This document shows positions 51,245 to 59,402 of a stretch of DNA of 64,000 nt, piece by piece. A model generated the notes under the pieces. That model had not been told where the DNA came from. It did not search any database and worked only from the letters and a program-made list of their open reading frames with translations. Position numbers and translations under genes: made by a program. The stretch comes from Microbacterium sp. zg-Y1090 (GTDB taxonomy: Bacteria > Actinomycetota > Actinomycetes > Actinomycetales > Microbacteriaceae): the NCBI RefSeq assembly GCF_030246945.1, contig NZ_CP126742.1:1240001-1304000 (forward strand), read 5' to 3'. The first letter of the stretch is position 1. The number at the start of each line of letters is the position of its first letter.

Positions 51245-51730
51245 TCAGCCGGCGGGCAGCACTCCGACGCCGTCACGACGATCGAAGACGAGGTGCGTCT
51301 CAGTGGAGCGCACCGCCGGGTGCACGGTGACGTGCTCGAGCACGAGGTCGCGCAGCGCGTGCGCATCGGCCGCGGCGACGTGCAGGACGAAATCGTCCTC
51401 GCCGGCGACGTGGAACACCTCGATGACCCCGGGGATCCGCGTCAGCGCGTGGAACAGGTCGGTGACGCCGGACTTGGTATGACTGCCGAGTCGCACATTG
51501 ACGAGTGCGCGGAGGGGGAAGCCGAGCGCCGCGGTGTCCACTCGCGCACGGGTGTCGACGATGAGCCCCCGGCGACGCAGCATCCGCACCCGGTGCGCAC
51601 AGGTGGATTCCGCCAGGTGCAGGCGCGCCGCGAGCGCCTTGTTCGTGATGTCGGCCCGGGAGCTCAGCGCGGCGAGGATCGCCAGGTCGACGTCGTCGAT
51701 CTCGTCGTCGGTCGGTTGTGATCTCGCCAA
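51245..51730 (-). CDS. Lrp/AsnC family regulator
   Basis: A 161-residue regulator. The N-terminal HTH has DEIDDVDLAILAALSS and NKALAARLHLAESTCAHRVR, and the C-terminal RAM domain has HVAGEDDFVLHVAAADAHAL, a typical ligand-binding pattern. TTG 51730 is assigned because it is the first usable start upstream of the domain; a start in the extended frame cannot be excluded. It is divergent from the Cys/Met metabolism gene by about 110 bases, which suggests that it controls that gene. Confidence 0.88.
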   Translation of the reverse strand: MARSQPTDDEIDDVDLAILAALSSRADITNKALAARLHLAESTCAHRVRMLRRRGLIVDTRARVDTAALGFPLRALVNVRLGSHTKSGVTDLFHALTRIPGVIEVFHVAGEDDFVLHVAAADAHALRDLVLEHVTVHPAVRSTETHLVFDRRDGVGVLPAG

Positions 51731-51843
51731 CGTTCCACGCCCTTCGATCGTCCAGGCCGCAGCAATCGCTGCAGGAAGCCTTGGTGCCAGCGTAGTGTGC
51801 GGACTTCGGCTCTCTCGCCTGCGTTTTCCTGCATGATCGTGGC

Positions 51844-53061
51844 ATGCACCCCTCTTCCTGGCATCCCGACACTGCCGCCGTTCACGCTGGGCGCGAGGAC
51901 CTGGCCGCAGCCGGCGTGCACGCGCCGCCGATCGACCTGTCCACCACCAACCCGCTGCCCGACGTCGAGCGCGGCGGCGATGCGTACGAGACCCTCGCCA
52001 CCGGAGGGCGACCCGGTGACGACGACAGCTTCGTCTACGCACGACTGTGGAACCCCACCGTCGCGCGCTTCGAGGACGCCCTGGCCGCGCTCGAAGGAGC
52101 GGAGGCCGCTGTGGCGTTCTCGACCGGCATGGCCGCGGTGACCGCGGCGGTGCTCGCGCAGACGCAGGCCGTCGGCCGGCCGCACGTCGTGGCGGTGCGG
52201 CCGCTCTACGGCGGCACCGACCACCTGCTCGCCACCGGGCTGCTCGGGGCCGATGCGACCTTCTGTGCCGAGGACGAGGTCGCCGGCGCGCTGCGGCCCG
52301 ACACAGGCCTCGTGATGGTGGAGACGCCGGCCAACCCCACCCTCGAGCTCGTGGATATCCCGGCGGTCGTCGCCGCAGCGGGCGACGTGCCGGTGCTGGT
52401 GGACAACACGTTCGCCACGCCCGTGCTGCAGCGTCCCCTGCACCTCGGCGCGGCGATGAGCCTGCACAGCGCGACGAAGTACCTCGGCGGCCACGGCGAC
52501 ACCATGGGCGGCGTGATCGCCTGCTCCGAGGAGCAGGCGCAGGCGCTGCGGCGGGTGCGTGCGATCACCGGAGGTCTGCTGCACCCGTTCGGCGCGTATC
52601 TGCTGCACCGCGGGCTGGCGACGCTGCCGGTGCGCATGCGCGCCCAGCAGGACAGTGCCGCGCGCATCGCGGCCTGGCTCACCGGCCACGACGGCGTCGC
52701 GCGGGTGTACTACCCCGGGCTCGACGGTGACCCGCGCGGACTCCTGGCGCGCCAGATGAGCGGCGGCGGCGCGATGATCGCGCTCGAGATGGCGGAGGGG
52801 TACGAGGCGGCGTCCGCGGCGGCGGCGGCCGTGCAGCTGTTCACCCACGCCGTCTCGCTGGGCGGGGTCGACTCGCTCATCCAGCATCCGGCCGCGCTGA
52901 CGCACCGCCCCGTCGCCCCGCACGCGCGTCCGTCGGCCGCGGTGCTGCGGCTGTCGATCGGCCTGGAGCACGTCGACGACCTCATCCAGGACCTCGACCG
53001 CGCGCTGCGGTCGGCGTCGGGGCGGGATGCCGCGGCGCCGCCCGTTCACATCTCCGCGTGA
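51844..53061 (+). CDS. Cys/Met metabolism PLP enzyme (cystathionine gamma-synthase/lyase family)
   Basis: A 405-residue gamma-family PLP enzyme. The PLP lysine is in SLHSATKYLGGHGDTMGG (about residue 211), YARLWNPTVARFED and the phosphate loop FSTGMAAVTA come earlier, and LVDNTFATPVLQRPL carries the ring-binding Asp. The tyrosine loop reads LYGGTD, without the Cys seen in methionine gamma-lyases. Gamma-synthase, gamma-lyase and related activities cannot be separated by sequence alone. CATGAT lies 6 bases before ATG 51844. An Lrp regulator lies divergently. Confidence 0.88.
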   Translation: MHPSSWHPDTAAVHAGREDLAAAGVHAPPIDLSTTNPLPDVERGGDAYETLATGGRPGDDDSFVYARLWNPTVARFEDALAALEGAEAAVAFSTGMAAVTAAVLAQTQAVGRPHVVAVRPLYGGTDHLLATGLLGADATFCAEDEVAGALRPDTGLVMVETPANPTLELVDIPAVVAAAGDVPVLVDNTFATPVLQRPLHLGAAMSLHSATKYLGGHGDTMGGVIACSEEQAQALRRVRAITGGLLHPFGAYLLHRGLATLPVRMRAQQDSAARIAAWLTGHDGVARVYYPGLDGDPRGLLARQMSGGGAMIALEMAEGYEAASAAAAAVQLFTHAVSLGGVDSLIQHPAALTHRPVAPHARPSAAVLRLSIGLEHVDDLIQDLDRALRSASGRDAAAPPVHISA

Positions 53062-53065
53062 GACG

Positions 53066-53098
53066 GCGACGCCCCGGCCGCAGTGGCCGGGGCGTCGC
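53066..53098. terminator. Bidirectional terminator between convergent genes
   Basis: A perfect 14-bp stem, GCGACGCCCCGGCC with its complement, loop GCAGT, lies between the Cys/Met enzyme and adhP. Confidence 0.8.
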
Positions 53099-53110
53099 AC
53101 GTGGTGAAGG

Positions 53111-54190
53111 TCAGTCCCGCGCGTACCGCATCACGATGCGGCCTTCGATCTTGCCGCCTTCCATGCGCTCGAAGATGTCGTTGATGTCATCGAGCTTCTC
53201 GACGGTCACGGTGGGGTGGATCTCGCCGCGGGCGAAGAAGTCCAGTGCCTCGACCATGTCCTGGCGCGTGCCGACGATGGAGCCGCGGATGGTGATGGCC
53301 CGCAGCACGGTGTCGAAGATGTCGGCCGGGAACTGCCCCGGGGGGAGGCCGACGAACACCACGGTGCCGCCGCGCCGGCTCATGCCGGTGCCCTGTGCGA
53401 ACGCCTGCGGGTGCACGGCGGTGACGAGCACGCCGTGGGCGCCACCGGTGCGCTCCTGGATCTCGGCGATCGGATCGGTCTTGGCGGCGTTGACGGTGAT
53501 CTCGGCGCCGTGGCGGCGGGCGAGGAGCAGCTTGTCGTCGTCGATGTCGACGGCGGCGACGCGCATGCCCATGGCGCGGGCGTACTGCACGGCGATGTGG
53601 CCGAGGCCGCCGATGCCGGAGATGACGACCCACTCGCCGGGCTTGACCTCGGTCATCTTCAGGCCCTTGTAGACCGTGACGCCGGCGCAGAGGATCGGCG
53701 CGACCTCGTCGGTGTTCACGCCGTCGGGGATGCGGGCGGCGAAGCGCTCGTCGACGAGCATGTACTCGCCGAAGCTGCCATCGACGGAGTAGCCGCCGTT
53801 CTGCTGCTCGGTGCAGAGCGTCTCCCAGCCGGTGCGGCAGAACTCGCACACGCCGCAGGCGCTCCACAGCCACGCGTTGCCGACCTTGTCGCCGACGGCG
53901 AGGGTGGTGACGCCCTCACCCAGCGCGACGACCTCCCCGTAGCCCTCGTGGCCCGGGATGAGATCGGACTTCGGCGGCACCGGCCAGTCGCCGCGGGCGG
54001 CGTGCAGGTCGGTGTGGCATACACCGCTGGTGATGACCCGCACGAGAGCCTGTCCGGGCCCGGGGGTCGGGATCGGCACCTCCGTGACCTGCAGCGGCTG
54101 GTCGGGGGCGGTGACGACGGCGGCGCGCATGGTGCCACCGGGGACGACGCCGCGATCGGCCGGGGCGGCCGCGTTCGTCATCGAAGTCAT
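53111..54190 (-). CDS. adhP: Zinc-dependent alcohol dehydrogenase AdhP
   Basis: A 359-residue medium-chain dehydrogenase. Catalytic zinc ligands are in SGVCHTDLHA and GHEGYGEV; the structural zinc site is CGVCEFCRTGWETLC. The Rossmann loop is ISGIGGLGHIAVQYA, and Asp in AAVDIDDDK suggests NAD. It oxidises primary alcohols such as ethanol, or reduces the aldehydes. AAGGAG lies 8 bases before ATG 54190; an in-frame GTG is 9 bases upstream. A conspicuous palindrome lies in its promoter. Confidence 0.93.
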   Translation of the reverse strand: MTSMTNAAAPADRGVVPGGTMRAAVVTAPDQPLQVTEVPIPTPGPGQALVRVITSGVCHTDLHAARGDWPVPPKSDLIPGHEGYGEVVALGEGVTTLAVGDKVGNAWLWSACGVCEFCRTGWETLCTEQQNGGYSVDGSFGEYMLVDERFAARIPDGVNTDEVAPILCAGVTVYKGLKMTEVKPGEWVVISGIGGLGHIAVQYARAMGMRVAAVDIDDDKLLLARRHGAEITVNAAKTDPIAEIQERTGGAHGVLVTAVHPQAFAQGTGMSRRGGTVVFVGLPPGQFPADIFDTVLRAITIRGSIVGTRQDMVEALDFFARGEIHPTVTVEKLDDINDIFERMEGGKIEGRIVMRYARD

Positions 54191-54234
54191 GATGATCACT
54201 CCTTGCGGACGGGCGTTCGCCGTCCTTCGCGATC

Positions 54235-54264
54235 ATTCTAGACTGTGGTCAGACCACAGGTCCA
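54235..54264 (-). promoter_or_regulatory. adhP promoter with a palindromic operator
   Basis: On the minus strand TGGACC (54264-54259) and TAGAAT (54240-54235) are 18 bases apart. The spacer holds CTGTGGTC-T-GACCACAG, a perfect 8-bp palindrome that includes TGGTCTGACCA, matching the TGGTnnnACCA consensus of FadR-type GntR regulators. Confidence 0.75.
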
Positions 54265-54295
54265 CGCGCTTGCCGGGAAAAAGCACCCGGGTAGG

Positions 54296-54334
54296 CCGAG
54301 GGGGCGACGTCCCTGCGGATCGTCGCCCCCTCGG
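54296..54334 (-). terminator. Terminator after the DJ-1/PfpI gene
   Basis: CCGAGGGGGCGACG pairs with CGTCGCCCCCTCGG (14 bp, 11-base loop) 9 bases beyond the stop on the minus strand. Confidence 0.75.
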
Positions 54335-54343
54335 CGCTGCGCG

Positions 54344-54892
54344 TCACACGGTCTGGCCGGCGTGCGCGCCCTCTTCGATCTCTTCGACCACCTTCGCGTT
54401 GAAGGCGGGGAGGTCGTCCGGCGTGCGGCTGGAGACCAGGCCGGCGTCGACCACGACCTCCTCGTCGACCCAGGTCGCGCCCGCGTTGCGCAGGTCGGTC
54501 TTCAGACTCGGATAGCTGGTCACCGTGCGGCCGTCGAGCACGTCCGCATCGGCCAGGATCCAGGCGCCGTGGCAGATGACGCCGACGGGCTTGTGCTGCG
54601 CGAAGAAGTCGCGGGCGAAGCTCACGGCCTTGTCGTCCATGCGCAGGTGGTCGGCGTTGACGACGCCACCGGGAAGGACCAGGGCGTCGAAGTCGCCGGC
54701 GGTGGCCTGTGCGACGGCGAGGTCGACCTGCTGCTCGTGGCCGTTCTTGCCCGTGACCGAGCCATCGGCGGGGGAGACGAGCACGGCGGTGGCGCCGGCG
54801 TCGGTCACGGCCTGCCAGGGCGAGGTGAGCTCACTGTCCTCGAAGCCGTCGGTGAGCAGGAACGCCACGCGCTTGCCGGAGATGTCGGTCAT
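54344..54892 (-). CDS. DJ-1/PfpI family protein (YhbO-like)
   Basis: A 182-residue protein of the DJ-1/PfpI fold. The conserved Cys is in GVICHGAWIL (about residue 107), and the partner Glu is in TDGFEDSELT. The length and KRVAFLLTDGFEDSE opening match bacterial PfpI/YhbO stress proteins, for which protease, deglycase or glyoxalase activities have been debated. AAGGAAG lies upstream of ATG 54892. Confidence 0.92.
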   Translation of the reverse strand: MTDISGKRVAFLLTDGFEDSELTSPWQAVTDAGATAVLVSPADGSVTGKNGHEQQVDLAVAQATAGDFDALVLPGGVVNADHLRMDDKAVSFARDFFAQHKPVGVICHGAWILADADVLDGRTVTSYPSLKTDLRNAGATWVDEEVVVDAGLVSSRTPDDLPAFNAKVVEEIEEGAHAGQTV

Positions 54893-55022
54893 GCGTCTTC
54901 CTTTCGTCGTCGAGGCGCCGGGGACTCCCCGGCGCGCCTCCACGGTAGGAGCAGGCGCGAACCGACACCCCGGGGTTGCGCGTGCGGAGCCGGTCGCCTA
55001 AGGCGGGTCTAGCATGGAGCGC

Positions 55023-55145
55023 ATGGCCACCATTGACCCGACCGTGACCCAGCCCCTTCAGCCCATCGCGGACGACAAGAACCTGCTCGCCACGCCGCAG
55101 CAGGGGTCGTCGTGCTGCGGAGGCAGCGCCTGCGGCGGTAACTGA
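55023..55145 (+). CDS. 40-residue Cys-rich small protein
   Basis: A short gene encoding MATIDPTVTQPLQPIADDKN and ending QGSSCCGGSACGGN. The three cysteines cluster in the last 12 residues (CC then C). It has a leaderless-type start: TAGCAT ends 7 bases before ATG 55023. Codon use is strongly G/C at third positions. I do not recognise the family. Metal binding or disulfide chemistry is possible from the cysteines but unproven. Confidence 0.6.
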   Translation: MATIDPTVTQPLQPIADDKNLLATPQQGSSCCGGSACGGN

Positions 55146-55151
55146 CCCGCG

Positions 55152-55337
55152 TTACGCGGGTCCGCCGAACTCCTCGGAGCCGGGAGCCTCGTTGGGCTCC
55201 GCGTCAAGCTCGTCCTCATGTCCCTTCGTGGGGCTGGGGTTGACCAGCTCCTCTTCGGGGATGGCCTTCAGCTCGTCGATCTCCTCGCGGAGCGCGTCGA
55301 GCTCGGCACGGTCGGCGTCACCGGGTGTCGTGTTCAT
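55152..55337 (-). CDS. Small acidic conserved hypothetical protein
   Basis: A 61-residue protein, helical at the start (DADRAELDALREEIDELKAI) and acidic and disordered at the end. No motif. ATG 55337 has TAGGGT 7 bases upstream. It is divergent from the ABC exporter, with the two -10 hexamers only 14 bases apart. Confidence 0.65.
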   Translation of the reverse strand: MNTTPGDADRAELDALREEIDELKAIPEEELVNPSPTKGHEDELDAEPNEAPGSEEFGGPA

Positions 55338-55344
55338 GCCCGCC

Positions 55345-55370
55345 ACCCTACCGATGCGCGGACGTAGGCT
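55345..55370. promoter_or_regulatory. Closely spaced divergent promoters
   Basis: TAGGGT on the minus strand (55350-55345) and TAGGCT on the plus strand (55365-55370) face away from each other, 14 bases apart, serving the acidic protein and the ABC exporter. Confidence 0.6.
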
Positions 55371-55376
55371 GAACGG

Positions 55377-57284
55377 ATGACCATGGGCATGGCCGGCGGC
55401 GGTCCGCGCGGCGGATTCCGCGGGGTGGACGAGTCCGCCCAGCGCCGCCTCAACGCGCAGGCGCCGCGCATCCCGGGCCTCGGCCGCCGCGTGCTGGCGC
55501 TGTTCCGCCCGTACCGCGCGCGCATCGCCGTCACCGGCGCGCTCGTGATCCTCGGCTCGGGCCTGGCCGTGGTGCCGCCCCTGCTGGTGCAGCGGGTGTT
55601 CGACGAGGCGCTCTTCCCTCCCACCGGCGGACCCGACCTCTCCCTCCTGCTGCGGCTGGTGGCGCTGATGATCGGGCTGTTCCTGGCGTCGGCGGGCGTG
55701 GGTGTCGTGCAGACGTGGCTCACCGCGACGGTGGGAAACCGCGTCACCGGAGACCTGCGCGTGCGGCTGTTCGACCACCTGCAGGCGATGGAGCTCGCGT
55801 TCTTCACCCGCACCAAGACGGGCGTCATCCAGTCGCGCCTGCAGAACGACGTCGGCGGGGTGGCGGGGGTGCTCACCAACACCGTCACCAGCATCCTCGG
55901 CAACGCCGTGACGGTCGTCGCATCGCTCGTGGCGATGATCATCATCGACTGGCGCCTGACGATCATCGCCGTGGTGCTCATGCCCGCGCTGGTGCTCATC
56001 CAGCGCAAGGTCGGGCAGGTGCGTGCCCGCATCGCGGGGGAGACGCAGGAATCGCTGTCGGAGCTGACGGCGATCACGCAGGAGACGCTGAGCGTGTCCG
56101 GCATCCTGCTGTCGAAGGCCTTCAACCGGCAACGCACCGAGTCCGAGCGGTATCGCGCGGAGAACCGCAATCAGGTCGTGCTGCAGGTGCGCCGGGCGAT
56201 GAGCGGGCAGGGGTTCTTCGCCGTCGTGCAGGTGCTCATGGCGAGCGTGCCCGCCGTGATCTACCTCGTCGCCGGGTATCTCGTCGCCGGGGGCAGCCCC
56301 GACATCACCGCCGGCACGATCGTGGCGTTCACCACGGTGCAGGCGCGCCTGCTGCAGCCGCTGACCGGCCTCATGCGCGTCGCCCTCGACCTGCAGACAT
56401 CGGCGGCCCTCTTCGCCCGCATCTTCGAGTACCTCGATCTGACGCCTGCGATCTCGGACGCCCCCGATGCCATCGACGTGGCCGACGCCCCCGGGCCGCT
56501 CGGACGCGTGGAGTTCCAGGACGTGGTGTTCCGGTACCCGGATGCCGGAACGGACACCAGGCCGACGCTCGACGGCGTGTCGTTCGTCGCCGAGCCGGGC
56601 CAGCACGTCGCGTTCGTGGGGCCGTCGGGGGCGGGCAAGACCACCGTGCTGTATCTCGCCCCGAGGCTGTACGAGGCCTCGGGCGGGAGCGTGATGTTCG
56701 CCGGAGCGGACGTGCGACGGCTCCGCCACGAGTCCCTGATCGACCATGTCGGCATCGTGTCGCAGGAGACCTACCTCTTCCACGCCACGATCCGTGAGAA
56801 CCTCCGCTACGCCAAGCCCGACGCCACCGACGAGGAACTGGCCGCCGCGTGCGCCGCGGCCAACATCCACCACATCATCACGGGCTTCCCGGCCGGCTAC
56901 GACACGGTGGTGGGAGAGCGCGGCTACCGGCTCTCGGGCGGGGAGAAGCAGCGCATCGCCATCGCGCGCGTGCTGCTGAAGGATCCGCCCGTGCTGCTGC
57001 TGGACGAGGCGACGTCGGCGCTGGACACGGTCTCGGAGCGGGTCGTGCAGGATGCGCTGGATGCCGCAGCCCGAGGCCGCACGACGCTGTCGGTCGCCCA
57101 TCGGCTCTCGACCGTGATCGGCGCCGACGTGATCCACGTCGTGGAGGCGGGACGCATCGTGGAGTCGGGGACGCATGCCGACCTGCTGGCCGCCGGCGGT
57201 CTGTACGCGAAGCTCGCGGCGGAGCAGGTCGCCGCCTCCCGGGTGCTCGAGACCGAACAGCAGATCGCGCGGCGCACCCCGTAG
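55377..57284 (+). CDS. ABC exporter (fused membrane and ATPase domains)
   Basis: A 635-residue half-exporter. Six transmembrane helices span about residues 50-345. The ATPase domain follows, with Walker A VGPSGAGKTTVL, signature LSGGEKQRIAIARV and Walker B LLLDEATSALD, and a final His in LSVAHRLST. It probably forms a homodimer exporting lipids, drugs or peptides. The N-terminal Gly-rich segment GMAGGGPRGGFRG is unusual. ATG 55377 has TAGGCT 6 bases upstream. Confidence 0.94.
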   Translation: MTMGMAGGGPRGGFRGVDESAQRRLNAQAPRIPGLGRRVLALFRPYRARIAVTGALVILGSGLAVVPPLLVQRVFDEALFPPTGGPDLSLLLRLVALMIGLFLASAGVGVVQTWLTATVGNRVTGDLRVRLFDHLQAMELAFFTRTKTGVIQSRLQNDVGGVAGVLTNTVTSILGNAVTVVASLVAMIIIDWRLTIIAVVLMPALVLIQRKVGQVRARIAGETQESLSELTAITQETLSVSGILLSKAFNRQRTESERYRAENRNQVVLQVRRAMSGQGFFAVVQVLMASVPAVIYLVAGYLVAGGSPDITAGTIVAFTTVQARLLQPLTGLMRVALDLQTSAALFARIFEYLDLTPAISDAPDAIDVADAPGPLGRVEFQDVVFRYPDAGTDTRPTLDGVSFVAEPGQHVAFVGPSGAGKTTVLYLAPRLYEASGGSVMFAGADVRRLRHESLIDHVGIVSQETYLFHATIRENLRYAKPDATDEELAAACAAANIHHIITGFPAGYDTVVGERGYRLSGGEKQRIAIARVLLKDPPVLLLDEATSALDTVSERVVQDALDAAARGRTTLSVAHRLSTVIGADVIHVVEAGRIVESGTHADLLAAGGLYAKLAAEQVAASRVLETEQQIARRTP

Positions 57285-57299
57285 CGCCCCGGGGCGGAC

Positions 57300-58256
57300 T
57301 CAGAACAACAGTGCAGCGGCCGCGAGCCTGGCCGTGTGGTCGTCGAGTCGTGCACCGGCGCCGCCGCGCTCCCAGACGTCGCGGACGAACGAGCCCAGCG
57401 CCCGCCGGTAGGCGTCGTCGGGGTGGATGCGCGCGATCTCCACGAGCGGGGGGAGATCCATCGAGAGGATGAGCTGCACGCGGGCGCGCACGGCGGCGCT
57501 GTGGCCGGCGGACTGCAGCACCTCCAGGCCGTCGGTCATCGCCGCCAGGTATGCCCGCAGCACCGCCAGGTCGGTGGTGCCCTGGGTGATCGAGGAGCCG
57601 TCGGCGCGCTGGCGCCAGTGCACGACCACATCGGGAACGGTGTCGAAGCGGCGCGCGCGGCTGTACATCTGCTGCGCCACGATCTGGTCTTCGTAGAGTC
57701 GGCCGTCGGGGAACCGCAGGCCCGCCCGCCGCCAGAAGTCGGTGCGGCTGACCTTGGACCACGCCACGATGTTGCCCGACGCCTCGGGGTGCGCGTCGAT
57801 GGTGGTGCCGGTGCGGGCGGGGTGGGTGGCCGCGGCCACCCACGGCTGCACGCTTCCCGGCGCGTAGCCGCCGGTGGCATCCGGTCGCAGGCGCACGTAC
57901 GCGCCCACCGCGAAGTCGCTGCCGGTCTCGTTCAGCACCCCGACCAGCCGCTCGAGGGCCGTCGGGGTGAGCACGTCGTCGGCGTCGAGGAAGCCCAGGT
58001 ACGGCGTCTCCACGAGCGCCACGCCGGTGTTGCGCGCGGTACTGAGCCCGCGCCGCGCGTCGTGGCGGACGAGCCGGAACCGCGGGTCTGCGGCCGCGGC
58101 AGCGGCGAAGATCTCGCCCGTGGCATCGGTGGAGGCGTCGTCGACGAGGATCGCCACCCAGTCCGACAGCGTCTGCCCCTGCAGCGACTGCAGCGCCTCG
58201 GCGGCGTAGTCTGCGACGTCGAACCCGGGCACGATGACGGTGATCGCGGCACTCAC
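57300..58256 (-). CDS. Glycosyltransferase family 2 protein
   Basis: A 318-residue GT-A glycosyltransferase. The nucleotide-sugar residues are in ITVIVPGFDVADYAAEAL and LVDDASTDATGEI, and the metal motif is YLGFLDADDVLTP. The later WRRAGLRFPDGRLYEDQIVA holds the catalytic Glu-Asp of the family. GTG 58256 overlaps the desulfurase stop by four bases, so it is coupled to the NAD operon. The acceptor is unknown. Confidence 0.9.
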   Translation of the reverse strand: MSAAITVIVPGFDVADYAAEALQSLQGQTLSDWVAILVDDASTDATGEIFAAAAAADPRFRLVRHDARRGLSTARNTGVALVETPYLGFLDADDVLTPTALERLVGVLNETGSDFAVGAYVRLRPDATGGYAPGSVQPWVAAATHPARTGTTIDAHPEASGNIVAWSKVSRTDFWRRAGLRFPDGRLYEDQIVAQQMYSRARRFDTVPDVVVHWRQRADGSSITQGTTDLAVLRAYLAAMTDGLEVLQSAGHSAAVRARVQLILSMDLPPLVEIARIHPDDAYRRALGSFVRDVWERGGAGARLDDHTARLAAAALLF

Positions 58257-59401
58257 GTGCCCGATCGTACCGCCGCAACCGATGAGGCGACGGCGGCGGC
58301 CAGTGCTGCGGGGGCGGGAGTGGGGCCGCGCCCGAACGTGAAGCGCACCGCTGTCTGCGCGAGGTCGGCCGCGATGCCGAGCGCGAGCAGCACGTGCGAG
58401 GGCTCGTCGCTGCCGGCAGCGCACGCCGAACCGCTCGAGGTCACGATGCCGCGGCGTTCGAGCTGCAGCAGCACGGCCTCGCCGCTCGCGCCGGCGAACG
58501 TGAAGCTCGCCGTGCCCGCCAGACGGTGAAGGGGGTGCCCGGTGAGGCGAGAGCCGGGGACGGTGGTGAGCACAGCGTCGGTGAAGGCGTCACGCACCGC
58601 GGTGGCGCGGGCGGCGGCATCCACCCGTTCGGCCTCGGCGAGCTCGAGGGCGACGGCGAGACCGACGGCGCCGGCGACGTTCTCGGTGCCGCTGCGGCGG
58701 CCGCGCTCCTGTCCGCCGCCGTGCACGAGGGGCTCCAGCGGCACCCGTCCGCGCACCGCGAGCACCCCGATGCCCTTCGGCGCGCCGATCTTGTGGCCGG
58801 CGATCGACAGTGCGTCGGCCCCGGTGCCCGCCAGCGGGAGCCATCCGGCGGCCTGCACCGCGTCGACGTGCAGCGGCACCCGGTGCCGCGCGCAGACGGC
58901 CGCGAGCGCGGCGACGTCCTGCACGGTGCCGATCTCGTTGTTCGCGTAGCCGATGGACACGACGGCGGTGCCTGCGCCGACCGCGGCGTCGAGTCGCTCC
59001 GGGTCGACGCGCCCGTCCTCATCGACGGACAGCAGCGTGATCTCGGCCTCATGCAGCCGGTGCAGGTAGTCGCACGAGGCGAGCACCGACGTGTGCTCGA
59101 TCGCCGTGGTGATCACGTGCCGCCTGCGGGGGTCGGCGCTGCGGGCGCCCAGGGCGATGCCCTTCACCGCGAGGTTGTTCGCTTCGGTGCCGCCGGCGGT
59201 GAACACGATGTCGCCGGCGCGCATGCCGAGCACCCGTGCCACCCGCGCACGGGCGTCGGCGAGGGCGCGCGCGGCGGCTTCGCCGACGGTGTGGTGGCTC
59301 GACGGGTTGCCGAAGGCGCCGGTGAGGTGCGGTGTCATCGCCTCGAGCACGTCGGGGCGCACCGGCGTCGTGGCGGCGTGATCGAGGTAGAACAGCGTCA
59401 T
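58253..59401 (-). CDS. NifS/IscS-like cysteine desulfurase
   Basis: A 382-residue class V PLP enzyme. The PLP lysine is in ALSIAGHKIGAPKG (about residue 196) and the sulfur-carrying Cys in VTSSGSACAAGSDEPSH (about 325). FYLDHAATTPV and IEHTSVLAS are standard. It releases sulfur from cysteine for Fe-S clusters. Its place directly after nadA-nadB-nadC suggests maturation of the quinolinate synthase cluster. It starts only 1 base after the nadC stop. Confidence 0.93.
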   Translation of the reverse strand: MTLFYLDHAATTPVRPDVLEAMTPHLTGAFGNPSSHHTVGEAAARALADARARVARVLGMRAGDIVFTAGGTEANNLAVKGIALGARSADPRRRHVITTAIEHTSVLASCDYLHRLHEAEITLLSVDEDGRVDPERLDAAVGAGTAVVSIGYANNEIGTVQDVAALAAVCARHRVPLHVDAVQAAGWLPLAGTGADALSIAGHKIGAPKGIGVLAVRGRVPLEPLVHGGGQERGRRSGTENVAGAVGLAVALELAEAERVDAAARATAVRDAFTDAVLTTVPGSRLTGHPLHRLAGTASFTFAGASGEAVLLQLERRGIVTSSGSACAAGSDEPSHVLLALGIAADLAQTAVRFTFGRGPTPAPAALAAAVASSVAAVRSGT

Positions 59402-59402
59402 G

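Noticed and set aside
55152..57176. Minus-strand frame of 674 codons over the ABC exporter
   Set aside because: Only its last 61 codons, starting at ATG 55337, look like a gene; the rest is a shadow of the exporter.
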